Of a stretch of DNA of 64,000 bases, positions 1 through 10,688 are shown one piece after another. The notes beneath the pieces are model-generated. The model was given only the letters and a program-made list of their open reading frames with translations, was not told where the DNA came from and made no database searches. A program made the position numbers and the translations under genes. Numbering within the stretch: position 1 is the first letter of the stretch; each line of letters opens with the position of its first letter. This stretch comes from an uncultured Vibrio sp. (GTDB taxonomy: Bacteria > Pseudomonadota > Gammaproteobacteria > Enterobacterales > Vibrionaceae). Location: NCBI RefSeq assembly GCF_963675395.1, contig NZ_OY776222.1:1364001-1428000 (forward strand), read 5' to 3'.

Positions 1-231
1 CGCACGTGCTGTTTTACGCGAAACACTCTGTTCACTGTCTAACAACTGCTGAATCATAGGCAATGAGAACGCTGCAGTTTTACCCGTACCGGTCTGAGCT
101 GTCGCGAAGATATCATGGCCTTTACGAGCCATTGGAATCGCCTTCTGTTGAATTGGCGTTAACTTTTCATAACCGCATTCTGCCAGCGCTTTTACCACTT
201 CTGGTGCAAAACCTTGAGATGAAAATGACAT
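1..231 (-). CDS. DEAD-box RNA helicase, RhlE-like (N-terminal part, cut by window edge)
   Basis: Only the first 77 codons are inside the window; the gene runs off the left edge. The fragment has the Q-motif region (YEKLTPIQQKAIP, residues 21-33) and the Walker A/motif I AQTGTGKT (residues 45-52), the hallmark of ATP-dependent DEAD-box helicases. The MSFSSQGF opening and spacing resemble RhlE-type helicases, which remodel structured RNA in ribosome assembly or mRNA decay. The DEAD box itself is outside the window, so the subfamily is an inference. The ATG at 231 is the only sensible start. Confidence 0.9.
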   Translation of the reverse strand, partial: MSFSSQGFAPEVVKALAECGYEKLTPIQQKAIPMARKGHDIFATAQTGTGKTAAFSLPMIQQLLDSEQSVSRKTARA

Positions 232-429
232 TGAGCGTATTCCTTAAACAAACCACTAAAAATAGCGTTAAAAATTCAGCCGTGCACTATACCCGAATTT
301 AAGTGATTTATCCCACTTTTCTCGCTTTTTTCAGTTTTAAGGCAGTGCCCGTAGATTAAGCGGCAAACACTAGCACTTCATTCCCTAGCACTTGATTGTT
401 TGACCGCCTAAGCGAGATATCAAAATAAT

Positions 430-1419
430 CTATTGCTGCTCTATACCAGCAAGTTTGACTAGAACACGCTCTAACTCATCCCAAGGAAGCAACTGGGAAT
501 CAATCACTTCTAATCTCGACTCAAAACCTTCAAGGCTGATCTCATTAACCGTAACCACAGTATTTGCGACATTAAATGCGTAGCAACCTCGGTCTGTGTT
601 CACCACGGCTTTGACTCGCTCTGCCGTTAAGGCTGACAGCATCGAGAAAAGCTGATCAAAATCGAACGTGTGTTCTGCGCCAAACAACCAACCACAACTA
701 AAATAACCCTGCCCCTTATTCTCTTTTCGAATGAAGGCTTCGCCCGGTGGTAGCTGAAATTGTGGTTCTTGATGCGCGTGATCATGATGATGAGATTCAA
801 TCTGCGAAGAAGCGCCGCCATGCACTCGTTCAATATCTAACACTTCAATGGGTAGATCACCGTCGTGAATCAGCTTGCTAAACACTTTTGATGGTGACTG
901 ATCGGTGATCCAGTCATTAAATACATCAATATCATGGCTCGAACAAAGATCGATTTTGCTACCGATAACCACATCCGCGCAATCTAGTTGATCAACGAAG
1001 TTCTGATTTGAAAGATGCTTTTCATCACTCAAATTACGCGGGTCCACCAGTGCGATTGTTGCTTTAAGATCAACATAAGGTTGATACTGCTCAGACGTCA
1101 ATGTGGCGATAACTTGCTTTGGATGACCAAGTCCCGTCGGCTCAATAAGCAAACGATCGGGCTTTTGACGTAACAAAGCGGTGATGCCCACTGACATAGG
1201 AACGCCTGCTGTACAGCACATACAACCGCCAGGGACTTCTTTTATCAACGCACCTTGATCGGTCATCAAAGCGCCATCAATACCAATCTCACCGAATTCA
1301 TTAACTAAGACGGCCCAATTTTCGTCTTCTGGCTTTTTCTTCAGAAGGTTTAAGATCGTCGTCGTTTTACCTGATCCCAAAAAACCAGTGAGTATATTGG
1401 TAGGTACTCGATTTGACAT
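430..1419 (-). CDS. CobW/COG0523 family GTP-binding metal chaperone
   Basis: This 329-aa protein is a G3E-family GTPase. It has the P-loop GFLGSGKT (residues 12-19), the family-defining CMCC metal-binding motif (residues 66-69, context GGCMCC) and a histidine-rich stretch SHHHDHAHQ typical of YjiA/ZagA-like proteins. The C-terminal CobW domain follows. Family members load or traffic zinc, cobalt or other metals using GTP. The frame is open to 1509, but ATG 1419 is chosen because GGAGAAAAGC precedes it and the P-loop then sits at the usual distance from the N-terminus. I saw no convincing Zur site upstream, so the metal is unknown. Confidence 0.9.
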   Translation of the reverse strand: MSNRVPTNILTGFLGSGKTTTILNLLKKKPEDENWAVLVNEFGEIGIDGALMTDQGALIKEVPGGCMCCTAGVPMSVGITALLRQKPDRLLIEPTGLGHPKQVIATLTSEQYQPYVDLKATIALVDPRNLSDEKHLSNQNFVDQLDCADVVIGSKIDLCSSHDIDVFNDWITDQSPSKVFSKLIHDGDLPIEVLDIERVHGGASSQIESHHHDHAHQEPQFQLPPGEAFIRKENKGQGYFSCGWLFGAEHTFDFDQLFSMLSALTAERVKAVVNTDRGCYAFNVANTVVTVNEISLEGFESRLEVIDSQLLPWDELERVLVKLAGIEQQ

Positions 1420-1621
1420 GCTTTTCTCCGACATTAGCGCATTCATACTATGGCAAAGTATACGGACAACGTGATGTGCTTCAATGATTTTGTCATTGCG
1501 GAACAACATTGGCGAACGGTTTTGTTCAGACCACTGAAAATTTACAGGAACTTGGTTTCTCGTCTTAACTTAGGTAGAGTACGCGCCACAAAATATCTGC
1601 GATTCGAAGAGATTGAATACC

Positions 1622-1870
1622 ATGAACATTGATGATCAAGTGATTGAAACCATTGAAGAGCTAGAAACCTTTCTGCATTTAGTTGAAAGCGGTGCTCTGG
1701 GCTTAGAAGGCGTAGCAGGCATTGCACTTGCTACGACAAATAACGATGGCCGCCCATTTGTCGCAGTTTTGGGAGATAACCACCAGCTACTTCTGGGTCG
1801 TTGGGTTTCCAAATACGTTTACGACAACGGCAAAGATATCATTCGAAACGGCCCATCTCGTACGCATTAA
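1622..1870 (+). CDS. conserved-looking small protein of unknown function (82 aa)
   Basis: I do not recognise a family. The product is acidic at its N-terminus (MNIDDQVIETIEELETFL), with a hydrophobic middle (GVAGIALATT) and a basic end, and no signal peptide or metal motif. ATG 1622 is preceded by a purine-rich GAAGAGAT. A strong intrinsic terminator 20 bp after the stop supports a real, separately transcribed gene. It is divergent from the CobW-type GTPase, with about 200 bp between start codons. Confidence 0.6.
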   Translation: MNIDDQVIETIEELETFLHLVESGALGLEGVAGIALATTNNDGRPFVAVLGDNHQLLLGRWVSKYVYDNGKDIIRNGPSRTH

Positions 1871-1890
1871 TATAAATGTGACGAACCATT

Positions 1891-1918
1891 AGCTTGCTTC
1901 TTATAAGCAAGCTTTTTT
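1891..1918 (+). terminator. intrinsic terminator after the 82-aa gene
   Basis: A perfect 9-bp stem (AGCTTGCTT/AAGCAAGCT) with a 5-nt loop is followed by a run of T. It isolates the downstream trpB paralogue from read-through. Confidence 0.9.
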
Positions 1919-1928
1919 GTATTTAACC

Positions 1929-1948
1929 CGTACTATTCAACTAGTTCA
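1929..1948 (+). promoter_or_regulatory. candidate TrpR operator upstream of the trpB paralogue
   Basis: By eye, CGTACTATTCAACTAGTTCA matches the E. coli-type trp operator palindrome CGTACTAGTTAACTAGTACG at 16 of 20 positions, including the CTAGT core half-site. It lies 106 bp before the start codon. A second CGTACTA half-site is at 2011-2017. Binding by tryptophan-loaded TrpR would make this gene tryptophan-repressed. This is a consensus match only. Confidence 0.6.
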
Positions 1949-2053
1949 CAAGAACAACATCAAGATTTAGGCAACTGATCACACAATACGCATTAGATTT
2001 TGGGTATAAACGTACTAATCATAAAAATGAAGACGTGAACTAGGACGTGAACA

Positions 2054-3277
<1,224 letters not shown>

Positions 3278-3549
3278 GTTTACTGTTTCAATTTGAAGCC
3301 ACCTAAATAGACTTCTGTGTAAAAGACAAAGGCAGTATCTGGTTTAGGTTTTGCGATACTACCTGTAGAATTTGCCAAGGCGAGATATATTAAGGCACTG
3401 TTTGGTGGAGATGGAGTATCAGCTTGATAATTTAGTGCTGTATGCTTTTTATCCTTCTAGAAAGCACTAAGTTCAATAAACTTTACATCACTGAACAATG
3501 AAGATATTAAACATTGTGTGTCTGAATTAGCTTCCATTTAGATAAAGTG
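3278..3549. other. gene-free stretch between trpB and the phosphonate locus
   Basis: No credible gene is present. The only structure noticed is an 8-bp inverted repeat, TTAGTGCT (3432-3439) and AGCACTAA (3463-3470), with a 23-nt loop and no T-run. It could be a factor-assisted terminator for trpB. Confidence 0.4.
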
Positions 3550-3576
3550 AAGGGCCACATCAAAGATGTCGCCCTT
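3550..3576 (-). terminator. terminator at the end of the phn operon
   Basis: The hairpin AAGGGC-(C)ACAT / ATGT-(C)GCCCTT with a 5-nt loop lies 32 bp beyond the stop of the binding-protein gene. On the minus strand it is followed by CACTTTATCT, so the T-run is imperfect. Confidence 0.6.
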
Positions 3577-3607
3577 CCGTATTGTTTCGGCATGTCATTA
3601 ATAGCCG

Positions 3608-4624
3608 TTAATTTTTAGCATCTGACTTACTATCGTAACGATTGATCCATTCCTTTAAAATTGAATCGCGGTTCGCTGCTGCCCACTTGAAGTTGTTCTT
3701 AATCATCATAGCTTCTGGCTTTTCAGGGTAGTGCTCAACGGGCTTAGCCACACCAGGAAGTGCAACAACAGCGTAAGACTCGTTATAAAGCTTGTTCGCA
3801 TCTTTACTTACTGCGAAATCCATTAGCTTCTTAGCCGCTTCGAGCTGATCAGTACCTTTAACAATCGCTGCGGCTTCCATATCCCAGCCGATACCTTCTG
3901 TTGGGAATACTAGGTCGATTGGTGCTTTTTGTTTCTTCAGTTTAGCGCCGCGGAAAGCAAATGAAACACCCATCGTTGTTTCACCTGTAGCAGCTAAGTG
4001 ACACGGCTGAGAACCAGAGTGGGTATAACGAGCAATATTTTCATGAAGCTTGTCCATGTAGCTCCAGCCTTTCTCTTCTCCAAACAATTGCAGCCAAGCT
4101 GATACATCTAGGAATCCCGTTCCTGAAGAACTAGGGTTAGGCATCACAATGTGACCTTTGTATTCTGGTTTTGTTAGATCAGCCCATGATTTAGGCATTT
4201 CCAAATTGTTTTTTTCTAGTTCAATCGTGTTGACACAGATACCAGCAATCCAAGCATCCATGCCAATCCATGTTGGGTTATCGCTCATGTCGCGGAAGCT
4301 ATCGTAAAGTTCGTCACTGCCTTTTGGCTGGTATGATTGCAGCATATTAAGGTTGTCAAAAACCATCATACTTGTTGCAGAAAGCCCCCAAACAACGTCC
4401 GCTTGTGGGTTGTCTTTTTCAGCGAGGATCTTAGCCGTCATGATACCGGTAGAGTCGCGAACCCATTTAATTTCGATATCTGGGTATTGTGATTCAAACG
4501 CTTTTTTGTATTGGCTTAGCTGATCAGATTCTAATGCAGTATATACAGTGAGTTCCGTTGCAGCATTTGCCATTGGAGCAGCCAAAACAAGCAACAAAGC
4601 ACTGGTTTTTATCTTGTAGTCCAT
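3608..4624 (-). CDS. 2-aminoethylphosphonate-type ABC transporter, periplasmic binding protein (PhnS2-like)
   Basis: The 338-aa secreted protein has a signal peptide (MDYKIKTSALLLVLAAPMANA) and the Fe(III)/AEP-type extracellular-binding fold (LTVYTALESDQLSQYKKAFE, then PQADVVWGLS). It resembles family members annotated as 2-aminoethylphosphonate-binding PhnS2. It follows phnP after a 124-bp gap, last in the C-P lyase transcription order. The cognate ATPase and permease are about 9 kb away on the other strand (13050-15811). That pairing is inferred from family and locus; the ligand has not been shown. Confidence 0.82.
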   Translation of the reverse strand: MDYKIKTSALLLVLAAPMANAATELTVYTALESDQLSQYKKAFESQYPDIEIKWVRDSTGIMTAKILAEKDNPQADVVWGLSATSMMVFDNLNMLQSYQPKGSDELYDSFRDMSDNPTWIGMDAWIAGICVNTIELEKNNLEMPKSWADLTKPEYKGHIVMPNPSSSGTGFLDVSAWLQLFGEEKGWSYMDKLHENIARYTHSGSQPCHLAATGETTMGVSFAFRGAKLKKQKAPIDLVFPTEGIGWDMEAAAIVKGTDQLEAAKKLMDFAVSKDANKLYNESYAVVALPGVAKPVEHYPEKPEAMMIKNNFKWAAANRDSILKEWINRYDSKSDAKN

Positions 4625-4748
4625 TTTCTCTTTCCTTGGGTTTAATTTGTATCAAGTTGTTGCTACTTTACTGGGTAAATATTGTCTAAATGAGTACGAC
4701 ACTTTAGAAATATTTAGGAAACCAACGGTTTTTCCTAATCATTGAATT

Positions 4749-5522
4749 TCAGTCTGAGTAATCGATCGATTGACCATCATGTGCCATATCTAGTACGTCA
4801 GAAAAATAGCCGCAATTGTCCATTGCCCATGCTTCAAAGGTATGACTGATATGCAGCAAACGTAGATATTTTGGCTTGCATCGTCGTTGAATATCTTCGA
4901 TTTGTTCAAATGTACTGTGGTTTTTTGTTGCTATATTTCCTCTTACCTCAAAAGGCATGTAGCCACAATCAATAAACATCCATTCAACGGGGTTATCCTG
5001 AAACCACTGAATAGCAGTATCATTGAGGCCATAGGTATCCGTTAAATAGGCAATACGTTTATCACGCCAATTGAACACATAGCCTAAACACGTTCTTGAA
5101 TGATTCAGGGGAATGGTTGTTATTGAAATACCCTGCCATTCAAGTGTTTGAAAAGCGGCAAAGGGGGGCTGAAATTTTAGAATACCGGGATATTTGTAGA
5201 GGTTGTCACAGCCAAGTAGGTCATCTGGTCCACAGACAGGGATTGGTGTTCCTACTCCTTCTCTCAAGTCAAACAGACTTTGTACATGGTCAATGTGGTA
5301 GTGAGTTAATAGTATTCTATCGATGCTGCCGGAGGGAAATCGTTGAAGGAGATCGGGTAAGTTTGCATCAATCAGTAACGTTTTTCCATTATGCTCCACC
5401 ATAGCAGAGCTTTTATTTCGGCAATATTGAGCGTTGTCGTTTGCACGGGTACACGCTTTGCAATCGCACCCATAGACAGGCAACATCGCACCATTGCCTG
5501 TACCCAATAAAGTAAATTTCAT
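4749..5522 (-). CDS. phnP: phosphoribosyl 1,2-cyclic phosphate phosphodiesterase PhnP
   Basis: This 257-aa metallo-beta-lactamase-fold protein carries THYHIDH as the binuclear metal site, LIDAN before it, and the structural zinc motif CDCKAC near residues 19-24 that is typical of PhnP. It opens the cyclic ribosyl phosphate released by C-P lyase to give ribose 1,5-bisphosphate. Its start overlaps the phnN stop by 4 bp, indicating translational coupling. Confidence 0.92.
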   Translation of the reverse strand: MKFTLLGTGNGAMLPVYGCDCKACTRANDNAQYCRNKSSAMVEHNGKTLLIDANLPDLLQRFPSGSIDRILLTHYHIDHVQSLFDLREGVGTPIPVCGPDDLLGCDNLYKYPGILKFQPPFAAFQTLEWQGISITTIPLNHSRTCLGYVFNWRDKRIAYLTDTYGLNDTAIQWFQDNPVEWMFIDCGYMPFEVRGNIATKNHSTFEQIEDIQRRCKPKYLRLLHISHTFEAWAMDNCGYFSDVLDMAHDGQSIDYSD

Positions 5523-6064
5523 ACCGTCACCATTTGTTCCAAAAATTGGTTAACGGTATCTGTCAAGCTACCACTGTTATCCAGTATCAAAGCGTTTTCT
5601 GGCAGTGAAATAGTGCGAAACTCATTGGCTCTTTTTAATCTTTGCTCAATGTCATCATCGCTTTCTCGACCACGTATTCTTAGCCGCTTTTCCAGAACAT
5701 CGTTAGATACATCAATCACAACAGGAATCAGTACTTCGCCGTAACGCTCAAGTGCTTGCTCAAGGTAACCACGAGAACCATTAACCACAACATCAACTCC
5801 CTGGCCTAGCCATGAATCGACTTCGCAACCAACTCCATAACAGTGATTATTGGCTTGCCAGTGCATCGAGAAGAGGTTGAGCGACTGGCGCAGTTCAAAC
5901 TCGTTTAAACTAAGCTCAATATAATTTTCACCACCAGCATCAGCGCTACGAGTTATGTAACGGTGAGCAAAGACCAGATTTCTGGTTCTTTGCTGCTTTA
6001 GCTTGTCAATCACGCTATCTTTACCGGCCCCAGAGGGACCGATAACGTAAAACAATTTTGCCAT
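5519..6064 (-). CDS. phnN: ribose 1,5-bisphosphate phosphokinase PhnN
   Basis: The 181-aa guanylate-kinase-like protein has the P-loop GPSGAGKDS close to the N-terminus. It phosphorylates ribose 1,5-bisphosphate to PRPP, returning the C-P lyase product to nucleotide metabolism. Two starts are possible: a GTG at 6073 directly after the phnM stop, and ATG 6064. I prefer ATG because TAGGTG lies just upstream of it and MAKLFYVIGPSG is the usual beginning. Confidence 0.9.
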   Translation of the reverse strand: MAKLFYVIGPSGAGKDSVIDKLKQQRTRNLVFAHRYITRSADAGGENYIELSLNEFELRQSLNLFSMHWQANNHCYGVGCEVDSWLGQGVDVVVNGSRGYLEQALERYGEVLIPVVIDVSNDVLEKRLRIRGRESDDDIEQRLKRANEFRTISLPENALILDNSGSLTDTVNQFLEQMVTV

Positions 6065-6073
6065 TCGTTTCAC

Positions 6074-7204
6074 CTAGAAGATTAACTGACCATTTTTGTA
6101 TACTTGCTTCACCATTGGAAAGTCTCGGTCAACTTCAACACGCACCAAATCGGCGATTCGCCCGGCTTCAATTAAACCGCGATCTTTCATGCCCAGAGCT
6201 TCAGCCGGATTAGTCGTTACCAACGCTATCGCTTTAGGTAGATCGTAATCATTCTGTAGTGCTTCTATCTTAAATGCCGCTTGTAACAAACTTGCTGGAT
6301 AGTAATCTGATGACAGAATATCCAGCACACCTAACTCAGCCAGTTTATGAGCTGCAATATTGCCAGAATGGGAACCACCACGAACAACGTTGGGGGCTCC
6401 CATCAATACTTTCAGACCTTGCTCGTGAGAAGCTTTTGCTGCGGTTAATGTCGTTGGGAATTCTGCGACCACCATGCCATCTTCTTTAGACTCTGTTACG
6501 TGTTCTTCTAAGCCATCGTCGTGAGAGGCCATAGGAATACCGGCGATACGGCATTTATCAACGATAGCTCTGCGGTTTACTGCTGAATACAAACGCGCTT
6601 GCTCGGTTTGTTCAACTTCAAACTCTGCCATTTTCTTATCATCCCAACCGTATTTCTGTTGGTAGTAAGAACGATATTGTTCAAGAGTTGGGAACTGACG
6701 CTGACCCGGAGAGTGATCCATAATTGAAACCAACTTAACCACTTCTGGTTCAAACAGTTCGTCAAACAGAGAAACTGTAGATTCATTTGGAACTTCACAA
6801 CGCAGATGCAGCATATGGTCAACGCGACAACGAAAATCTTTAGCACTTTTCACCGCTTTAACCATACGTGATAGGTTTGCTAAACGTGTACCACCATCAT
6901 TAACGTAGCCGACAGTTACTGCATCCAGGACCGTCGTAATACCGCTTGCCGCACAAATACCGTCAAACGCTGTAAGCGCTGAACGTTCAGGCCAAGCAGC
7001 ATTAGGGCGTGGGGAAAAGTACTTTTCCATGTGGTCAGTATGTAACTCTACCAACCCCGGAATAATGTAATCACCGTTACAATCGATCGCTTGTGGATCT
7101 GAGCTCATTCCTTTAACAACATTGACAATTTTGCCATCTTCAACGTAAAGCGTACCTTCGACGACTTCGTTGCTTAGTACTAATTTTGCGTTGGTAAGAA
7201 TCAT
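6074..7204 (-). CDS. phnM: alpha-D-ribose 1-methylphosphonate 5-triphosphate diphosphatase PhnM
   Basis: The 376-aa amidohydrolase-superfamily enzyme has the N-terminal metal-site region VELHTDHMEKYF and the downstream DHSPGQRQF and SHDDGLEEH segments typical of PhnM. It removes pyrophosphate from the ribose 5-triphosphate phosphonate to form the PhnJ substrate. It sits 2 bp after phnL and abuts phnN, in the canonical C-P lyase order. Confidence 0.94.
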   Translation of the reverse strand: MILTNAKLVLSNEVVEGTLYVEDGKIVNVVKGMSSDPQAIDCNGDYIIPGLVELHTDHMEKYFSPRPNAAWPERSALTAFDGICAASGITTVLDAVTVGYVNDGGTRLANLSRMVKAVKSAKDFRCRVDHMLHLRCEVPNESTVSLFDELFEPEVVKLVSIMDHSPGQRQFPTLEQYRSYYQQKYGWDDKKMAEFEVEQTEQARLYSAVNRRAIVDKCRIAGIPMASHDDGLEEHVTESKEDGMVVAEFPTTLTAAKASHEQGLKVLMGAPNVVRGGSHSGNIAAHKLAELGVLDILSSDYYPASLLQAAFKIEALQNDYDLPKAIALVTTNPAEALGMKDRGLIEAGRIADLVRVEVDRDFPMVKQVYKNGQLIF

Positions 7205-7206
7205 GT

Positions 7207-7905
7207 TTAAACGTCCTTTGAATTCATATTATGTAGGCGATCTGCCACGGCATCACGAGCGTATGGGTCATGGAAAATACCCACGATAGCTGCGCCTTTA
7301 TTTTTCGCTTGTTGAATCAGGTCGATGACCACTTCACTGTTGGTTTTATCGAGAGAAGCGGTGGGTTCATCTAATAACAGAATTGGGTAATCCATGATGA
7401 ATCCGCGGGCAATATTTACTCGTTGTTGCTCGCCACCAGAAAACGTCGCCGGGGCTAATTGCCACAGGTGTTCAGGCACATTTAGGCGAGTCAGAAGGTA
7501 TGCAGCCTTTTGATAACACTCGTCATAGCTGACGCCTTTGCTTAGTAATGGTTCCATCACAACATCAATGGCGGACACCCTTGGAATAACAGATAAAAAC
7601 TGACTCACATAGCCCAGCGTTTGCTGTCTTAGCTGGACAATCTGACGCGGTGTCGCTGTGACCAAATCAATGCTCTCATTTTCCTGCTTACCAAAACGAA
7701 CACAGATAGAACCAGAATCAACTTTGTAGTTTCCATAAAGGGAGCGCAAAAAAGTACTTTTCCCTGACCCTGAGTGACCATGTAAAATGACGCACTCACC
7801 GGAGTTTACTGAGAGATCCGCGCCTTTCAGAACCGGTAACTCAACGCCATTTTGGTTGTGCAGAACAAACGTCTTCGCGACATTCTTTGCTGAAATCATT
7901 TCCAT
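7207..7905 (-). CDS. phnL: C-P lyase ABC-type ATPase subunit PhnL
   Basis: The 232-aa ABC ATPase has Walker [10 protein letters not shown], signature [10 protein letters not shown] and Walker B ILLLDEP. PhnL proteins are not transporters; with PhnK they associate with the PhnGHIJ core. Position between phnK and phnM supports the assignment. Start 7905 has AAGGTAA upstream at slightly long spacing. Confidence 0.9.
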   Translation of the reverse strand: MEMISAKNVAKTFVLHNQNGVELPVLKGADLSVNSGECVILHGHSGSGKSTFLRSLYGNYKVDSGSICVRFGKQENESIDLVTATPRQIVQLRQQTLGYVSQFLSVIPRVSAIDVVMEPLLSKGVSYDECYQKAAYLLTRLNVPEHLWQLAPATFSGGEQQRVNIARGFIMDYPILLLDEPTASLDKTNSEVVIDLIQQAKNKGAAIVGIFHDPYARDAVADRLHNMNSKDV

Positions 7906-7912
7906 GTTTGAA

Positions 7913-8695
7913 TTACCTTACGATTGAAGAAACCAGAAGCTGGGTATACGCGTGTTGAGGATCATCAAGAATTTGATCGGTTAATCCCTGCTCTACAACT
8001 TCACTGCTGCGCATAACCAATAAGCGATCAGCCAGTAAACGGGCAACGCCCAAATCATGAGTCACAAAGATCACCGCAACTTTCAGTTCGATAACCAGAC
8101 GACGCAGTAAATCTAAGAATTTAGCCTGAACCGACACGTCCAAACCGCCGGTTGGTTCATCCATGAATACAAGACGAGGTTTAGTCACCAGGTTTTTCGC
8201 TATTTGCAGACGTTGCTGCATGCCACCAGAAAATTGGGATGGTTTGTCGTCGACACGATCAGCAGTCAGCTCTACCGATGCCATCCACTCGATACTCTCT
8301 TGTCGAATATCACCGTAGTGACGCTCACCAATAGCCATTAAACGCTCACCAATATTCCCTCCAGCAGAAATGTTCATGCGCAAACCATCACTTGGATGTT
8401 GGTGTACAACGCCCCATTCTGTGCGAAGCAGCTTTCGTTGGTCGCTCACTGGCATTTCAAACAGTGAATGCAGGTTCGCTTGACGGTCGATATACAGCAC
8501 TTCACCTGCATCTGATTCCAATTGCCCTGATAACAGTTTCAATAGCGTTGACTTACCAGACCCTGACTCGCCAACAATGCCAAGCACTTCACCGGCATAA
8601 AGTTCGAAATTGACTTTTTGGCAGCCTTTATTTTCTGCGTATAGTTTTGAAACGTTCTTTACTTCAAGAATCGGTTTTTCATCAAGGTGCAGCAT
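7913..8695 (-). CDS. phnK: C-P lyase ABC-type ATPase subunit PhnK
   Basis: The 260-aa ABC ATPase has Walker [10 protein letters not shown], signature [10 protein letters not shown] and Walker B LVFMDEP, followed by a VTHDLG switch region. PhnK binds the PhnJ surface of the C-P lyase core complex and is needed for activity in vivo. Its ATG shares a base with the phnJ stop (TAATG), so the genes are coupled. Confidence 0.92.
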   Translation of the reverse strand: MLHLDEKPILEVKNVSKLYAENKGCQKVNFELYAGEVLGIVGESGSGKSTLLKLLSGQLESDAGEVLYIDRQANLHSLFEMPVSDQRKLLRTEWGVVHQHPSDGLRMNISAGGNIGERLMAIGERHYGDIRQESIEWMASVELTADRVDDKPSQFSGGMQQRLQIAKNLVTKPRLVFMDEPTGGLDVSVQAKFLDLLRRLVIELKVAVIFVTHDLGVARLLADRLLVMRSSEVVEQGLTDQILDDPQHAYTQLLVSSIVR

Positions 8696-9582
8696 TATTC
8701 AGCTCCTGATTGTTGTTTCTGAAATGCCACAAAATCGACATTATCTTTACCCTGATTTTCAAGGCTTTGACGGCAGTAATCGGTATCTGAACAGATAAAG
8801 GTTCGGTTACCCTCTTCATCAATGACGACTTCATCGAGGAAGCTATCGTGAGAGCCACAAATAGCGCATGATTCTTCCCACTGCTGAACTTCAAACGGGT
8901 GGTCATCAAAATCCAAACTCTCAACTTTGGTGTATGGCGGTATGGCGTGAATACGTTTTTCACGACCCGCACCAAACAATTGCAAAGCGGGATTCATGTG
9001 CAATTTAGGGTTATCGAACTTCGGAATCGGAGACGGATTCGTCAGGTAACGATCGTTTACAATTACCGGATAATCGTAACTGGTTGCTATTTGGCCGAAG
9101 CGCGCAATATCTTCATACAGTTTTACTCGCATCACTCCATACTCTTCCAGTGCGTGCATGGTTTTTGTTTCCACTTCGCTTGGTTCTATAAAGCGCATCG
9201 GTTCCGGAATTGGCACCTGATAAACTAAGATTTGGTTTTCCGTTAACGGTGTTTCCGGAATACGGTGACGCGTCTGAATAATGGTTGCTTCACTCGTCAC
9301 TTCAGTGGTTTTTGCGTCCGCAACTTTGCGGAAGAACTGACGAATACTCACCGCGTTGGTCGTATCGTCTGCACCCTGGTCAATCACTTTTAACGTGTCT
9401 TTAGGGCTAATCAACGTTGCAGTAAGCTGTATACCACCAGTGCCCCAGCCGTATGGCATTGGCATTTCTCGTCCACCAAAAGGGACTTGGTAACCAGGAA
9501 TCGCAATGGCTTTTAAAATCGTTCTTCGAATCATGCGTTTCGTCGATTCATCCAAATAGCCGTAGTTATAGGTATCGTTCAT
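8695..9582 (-). CDS. phnJ: C-P lyase PhnJ (radical-SAM carbon-phosphorus bond cleavage)
   Basis: The 295-aa protein is the catalytic radical-SAM subunit that breaks the C-P bond of the ribosyl phosphonate. The PhnJ-specific cysteine pattern CX2CX21CX5C is intact at about C239, C242, C264 and C270, supplying the 4Fe-4S cluster ligands and the radical-carrying cysteine. Length and the YNYGYLDE start match the family. All residues needed for activity appear present. Confidence 0.96.
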   Translation of the reverse strand: MNDTYNYGYLDESTKRMIRRTILKAIAIPGYQVPFGGREMPMPYGWGTGGIQLTATLISPKDTLKVIDQGADDTTNAVSIRQFFRKVADAKTTEVTSEATIIQTRHRIPETPLTENQILVYQVPIPEPMRFIEPSEVETKTMHALEEYGVMRVKLYEDIARFGQIATSYDYPVIVNDRYLTNPSPIPKFDNPKLHMNPALQLFGAGREKRIHAIPPYTKVESLDFDDHPFEVQQWEESCAICGSHDSFLDEVVIDEEGNRTFICSDTDYCRQSLENQGKDNVDFVAFQKQQSGAE

Positions 9583-9584
9583 GG

Positions 9585-10688
9585 TTACTGTTCCTTTTTA
9601 ATCGACTGCTTTGCATGCATTTCACGAAGCATGTGAAGTTCTGATTGGAAATCGACGTAGTGAGGCAATCTAAAGTGAGACACGAAGCCAACCGCATCGA
9701 TGATGTCACTATGGTAAAGAATGAATTCTTCATTCTGTGCTGGAGATGATGCTTCCTCACCGTAGTCTTTTGCCTGTAATGAACGATCAACCAGTGCAAC
9801 CGCTAAGGCTTTAGTTTCAGCGCGACCAAATGTCAGACCATATCCACGAGTAAACTTGGGTTCTTCTTGCGAAGAGGAGTAACCGTTGATCATTTGGCAT
9901 TCTGTTAGTTGAATTTCACCAATGCACACTTCGAAACCCAGTTCTTCTGGTACAAAGCTGATTTCACTTAAACCGGTACGCATTTCGCCACAGAATGGGT
10001 GTGAATCGCCGTAACCACGAATAGCGGAGTAAGCCATGCCGATAAGGAAACCTTCATCACCACGAATCAGGTTCTGCATACGCGTACTGCGAGACGCTGG
10101 GAATTCTAACGGTGATTCTGTTAAATCAAATGGTTCAGTACCCGAATCTTGCTCTTCAACCAATAATCCTGCTTTGGCAATCCAGTCGAACGCGTTGGCA
10201 CATTGCAGCGAATCTGGCTTTGAAGGGTTTGCATCAACCTTTTCGCTCTGTAGCTGAATCTTTTCGGCGTTCTCAGGGCAGCCCGCCATCAGCGAAAAAT
10301 CCAGCAAACGATGGGTATAGTCATAAGTGGGACCGAGAATTTGCCCCCCCGGTAGATCTTTAAAGGTTGCAGATACGCGGCGCTCAATCTGCATTTGTTC
10401 TGTATCAACCGCAAGTGCAGAACCAAAACGAGGCAACGTGGTACGAAACGCCCTAAGCAAGAATATCGCTTCAATCATGTCACCACTCGCTTGTTTCATC
10501 GCCAGTGCGGCCAACTCGCGATCGTAGATTCCGCCTTCATTCATAATGCGGTCAACCGCCAGCGGCATCTGATGCTGTAGCTGTTCAACAGTCAGCTCTG
10601 TTACAGATGTGTCTCCTCGGCGTTTTGTTGCCAATAATTTATGCGCGGCATTAATGGCATTTTCACCGCCTTTTACTGCTACATACAT
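9585..10688 (-). CDS. phnI: C-P lyase core subunit PhnI
   Basis: The 367-aa protein matches PhnI throughout, from the opening MYVAVKGGENAINAAHKLLA to the C-terminal SHFRLPHYVDFQSEL. PhnI, with PhnG and PhnH, transfers the ribose-triphosphate of ATP onto the phosphonate and releases adenine. It overlaps the end of phnH by 10 bp and precedes phnJ by 2 bp. Confidence 0.95.
   Translation of the reverse strand: MYVAVKGGENAINAAHKLLATKRRGDTSVTELTVEQLQHQMPLAVDRIMNEGGIYDRELAALAMKQASGDMIEAIFLLRAFRTTLPRFGSALAVDTEQMQIERRVSATFKDLPGGQILGPTYDYTHRLLDFSLMAGCPENAEKIQLQSEKVDANPSKPDSLQCANAFDWIAKAGLLVEEQDSGTEPFDLTESPLEFPASRSTRMQNLIRGDEGFLIGMAYSAIRGYGDSHPFCGEMRTGLSEISFVPEELGFEVCIGEIQLTECQMINGYSSSQEEPKFTRGYGLTFGRAETKALAVALVDRSLQAKDYGEEASSPAQNEEFILYHSDIIDAVGFVSHFRLPHYVDFQSELHMLREMHAKQSIKKEQ

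Noticed and set aside
3432..3470. Inverted repeat after trpB as an intrinsic terminator
   Set aside because: The stem is 8 bp with a 23-nt loop and no T-run, too weak to call; mentioned only in the gap description.
5096..5404. 102-codon plus-strand open frame inside phnP
   Set aside because: It is antisense to phnP, whose metal-binding motifs are intact.
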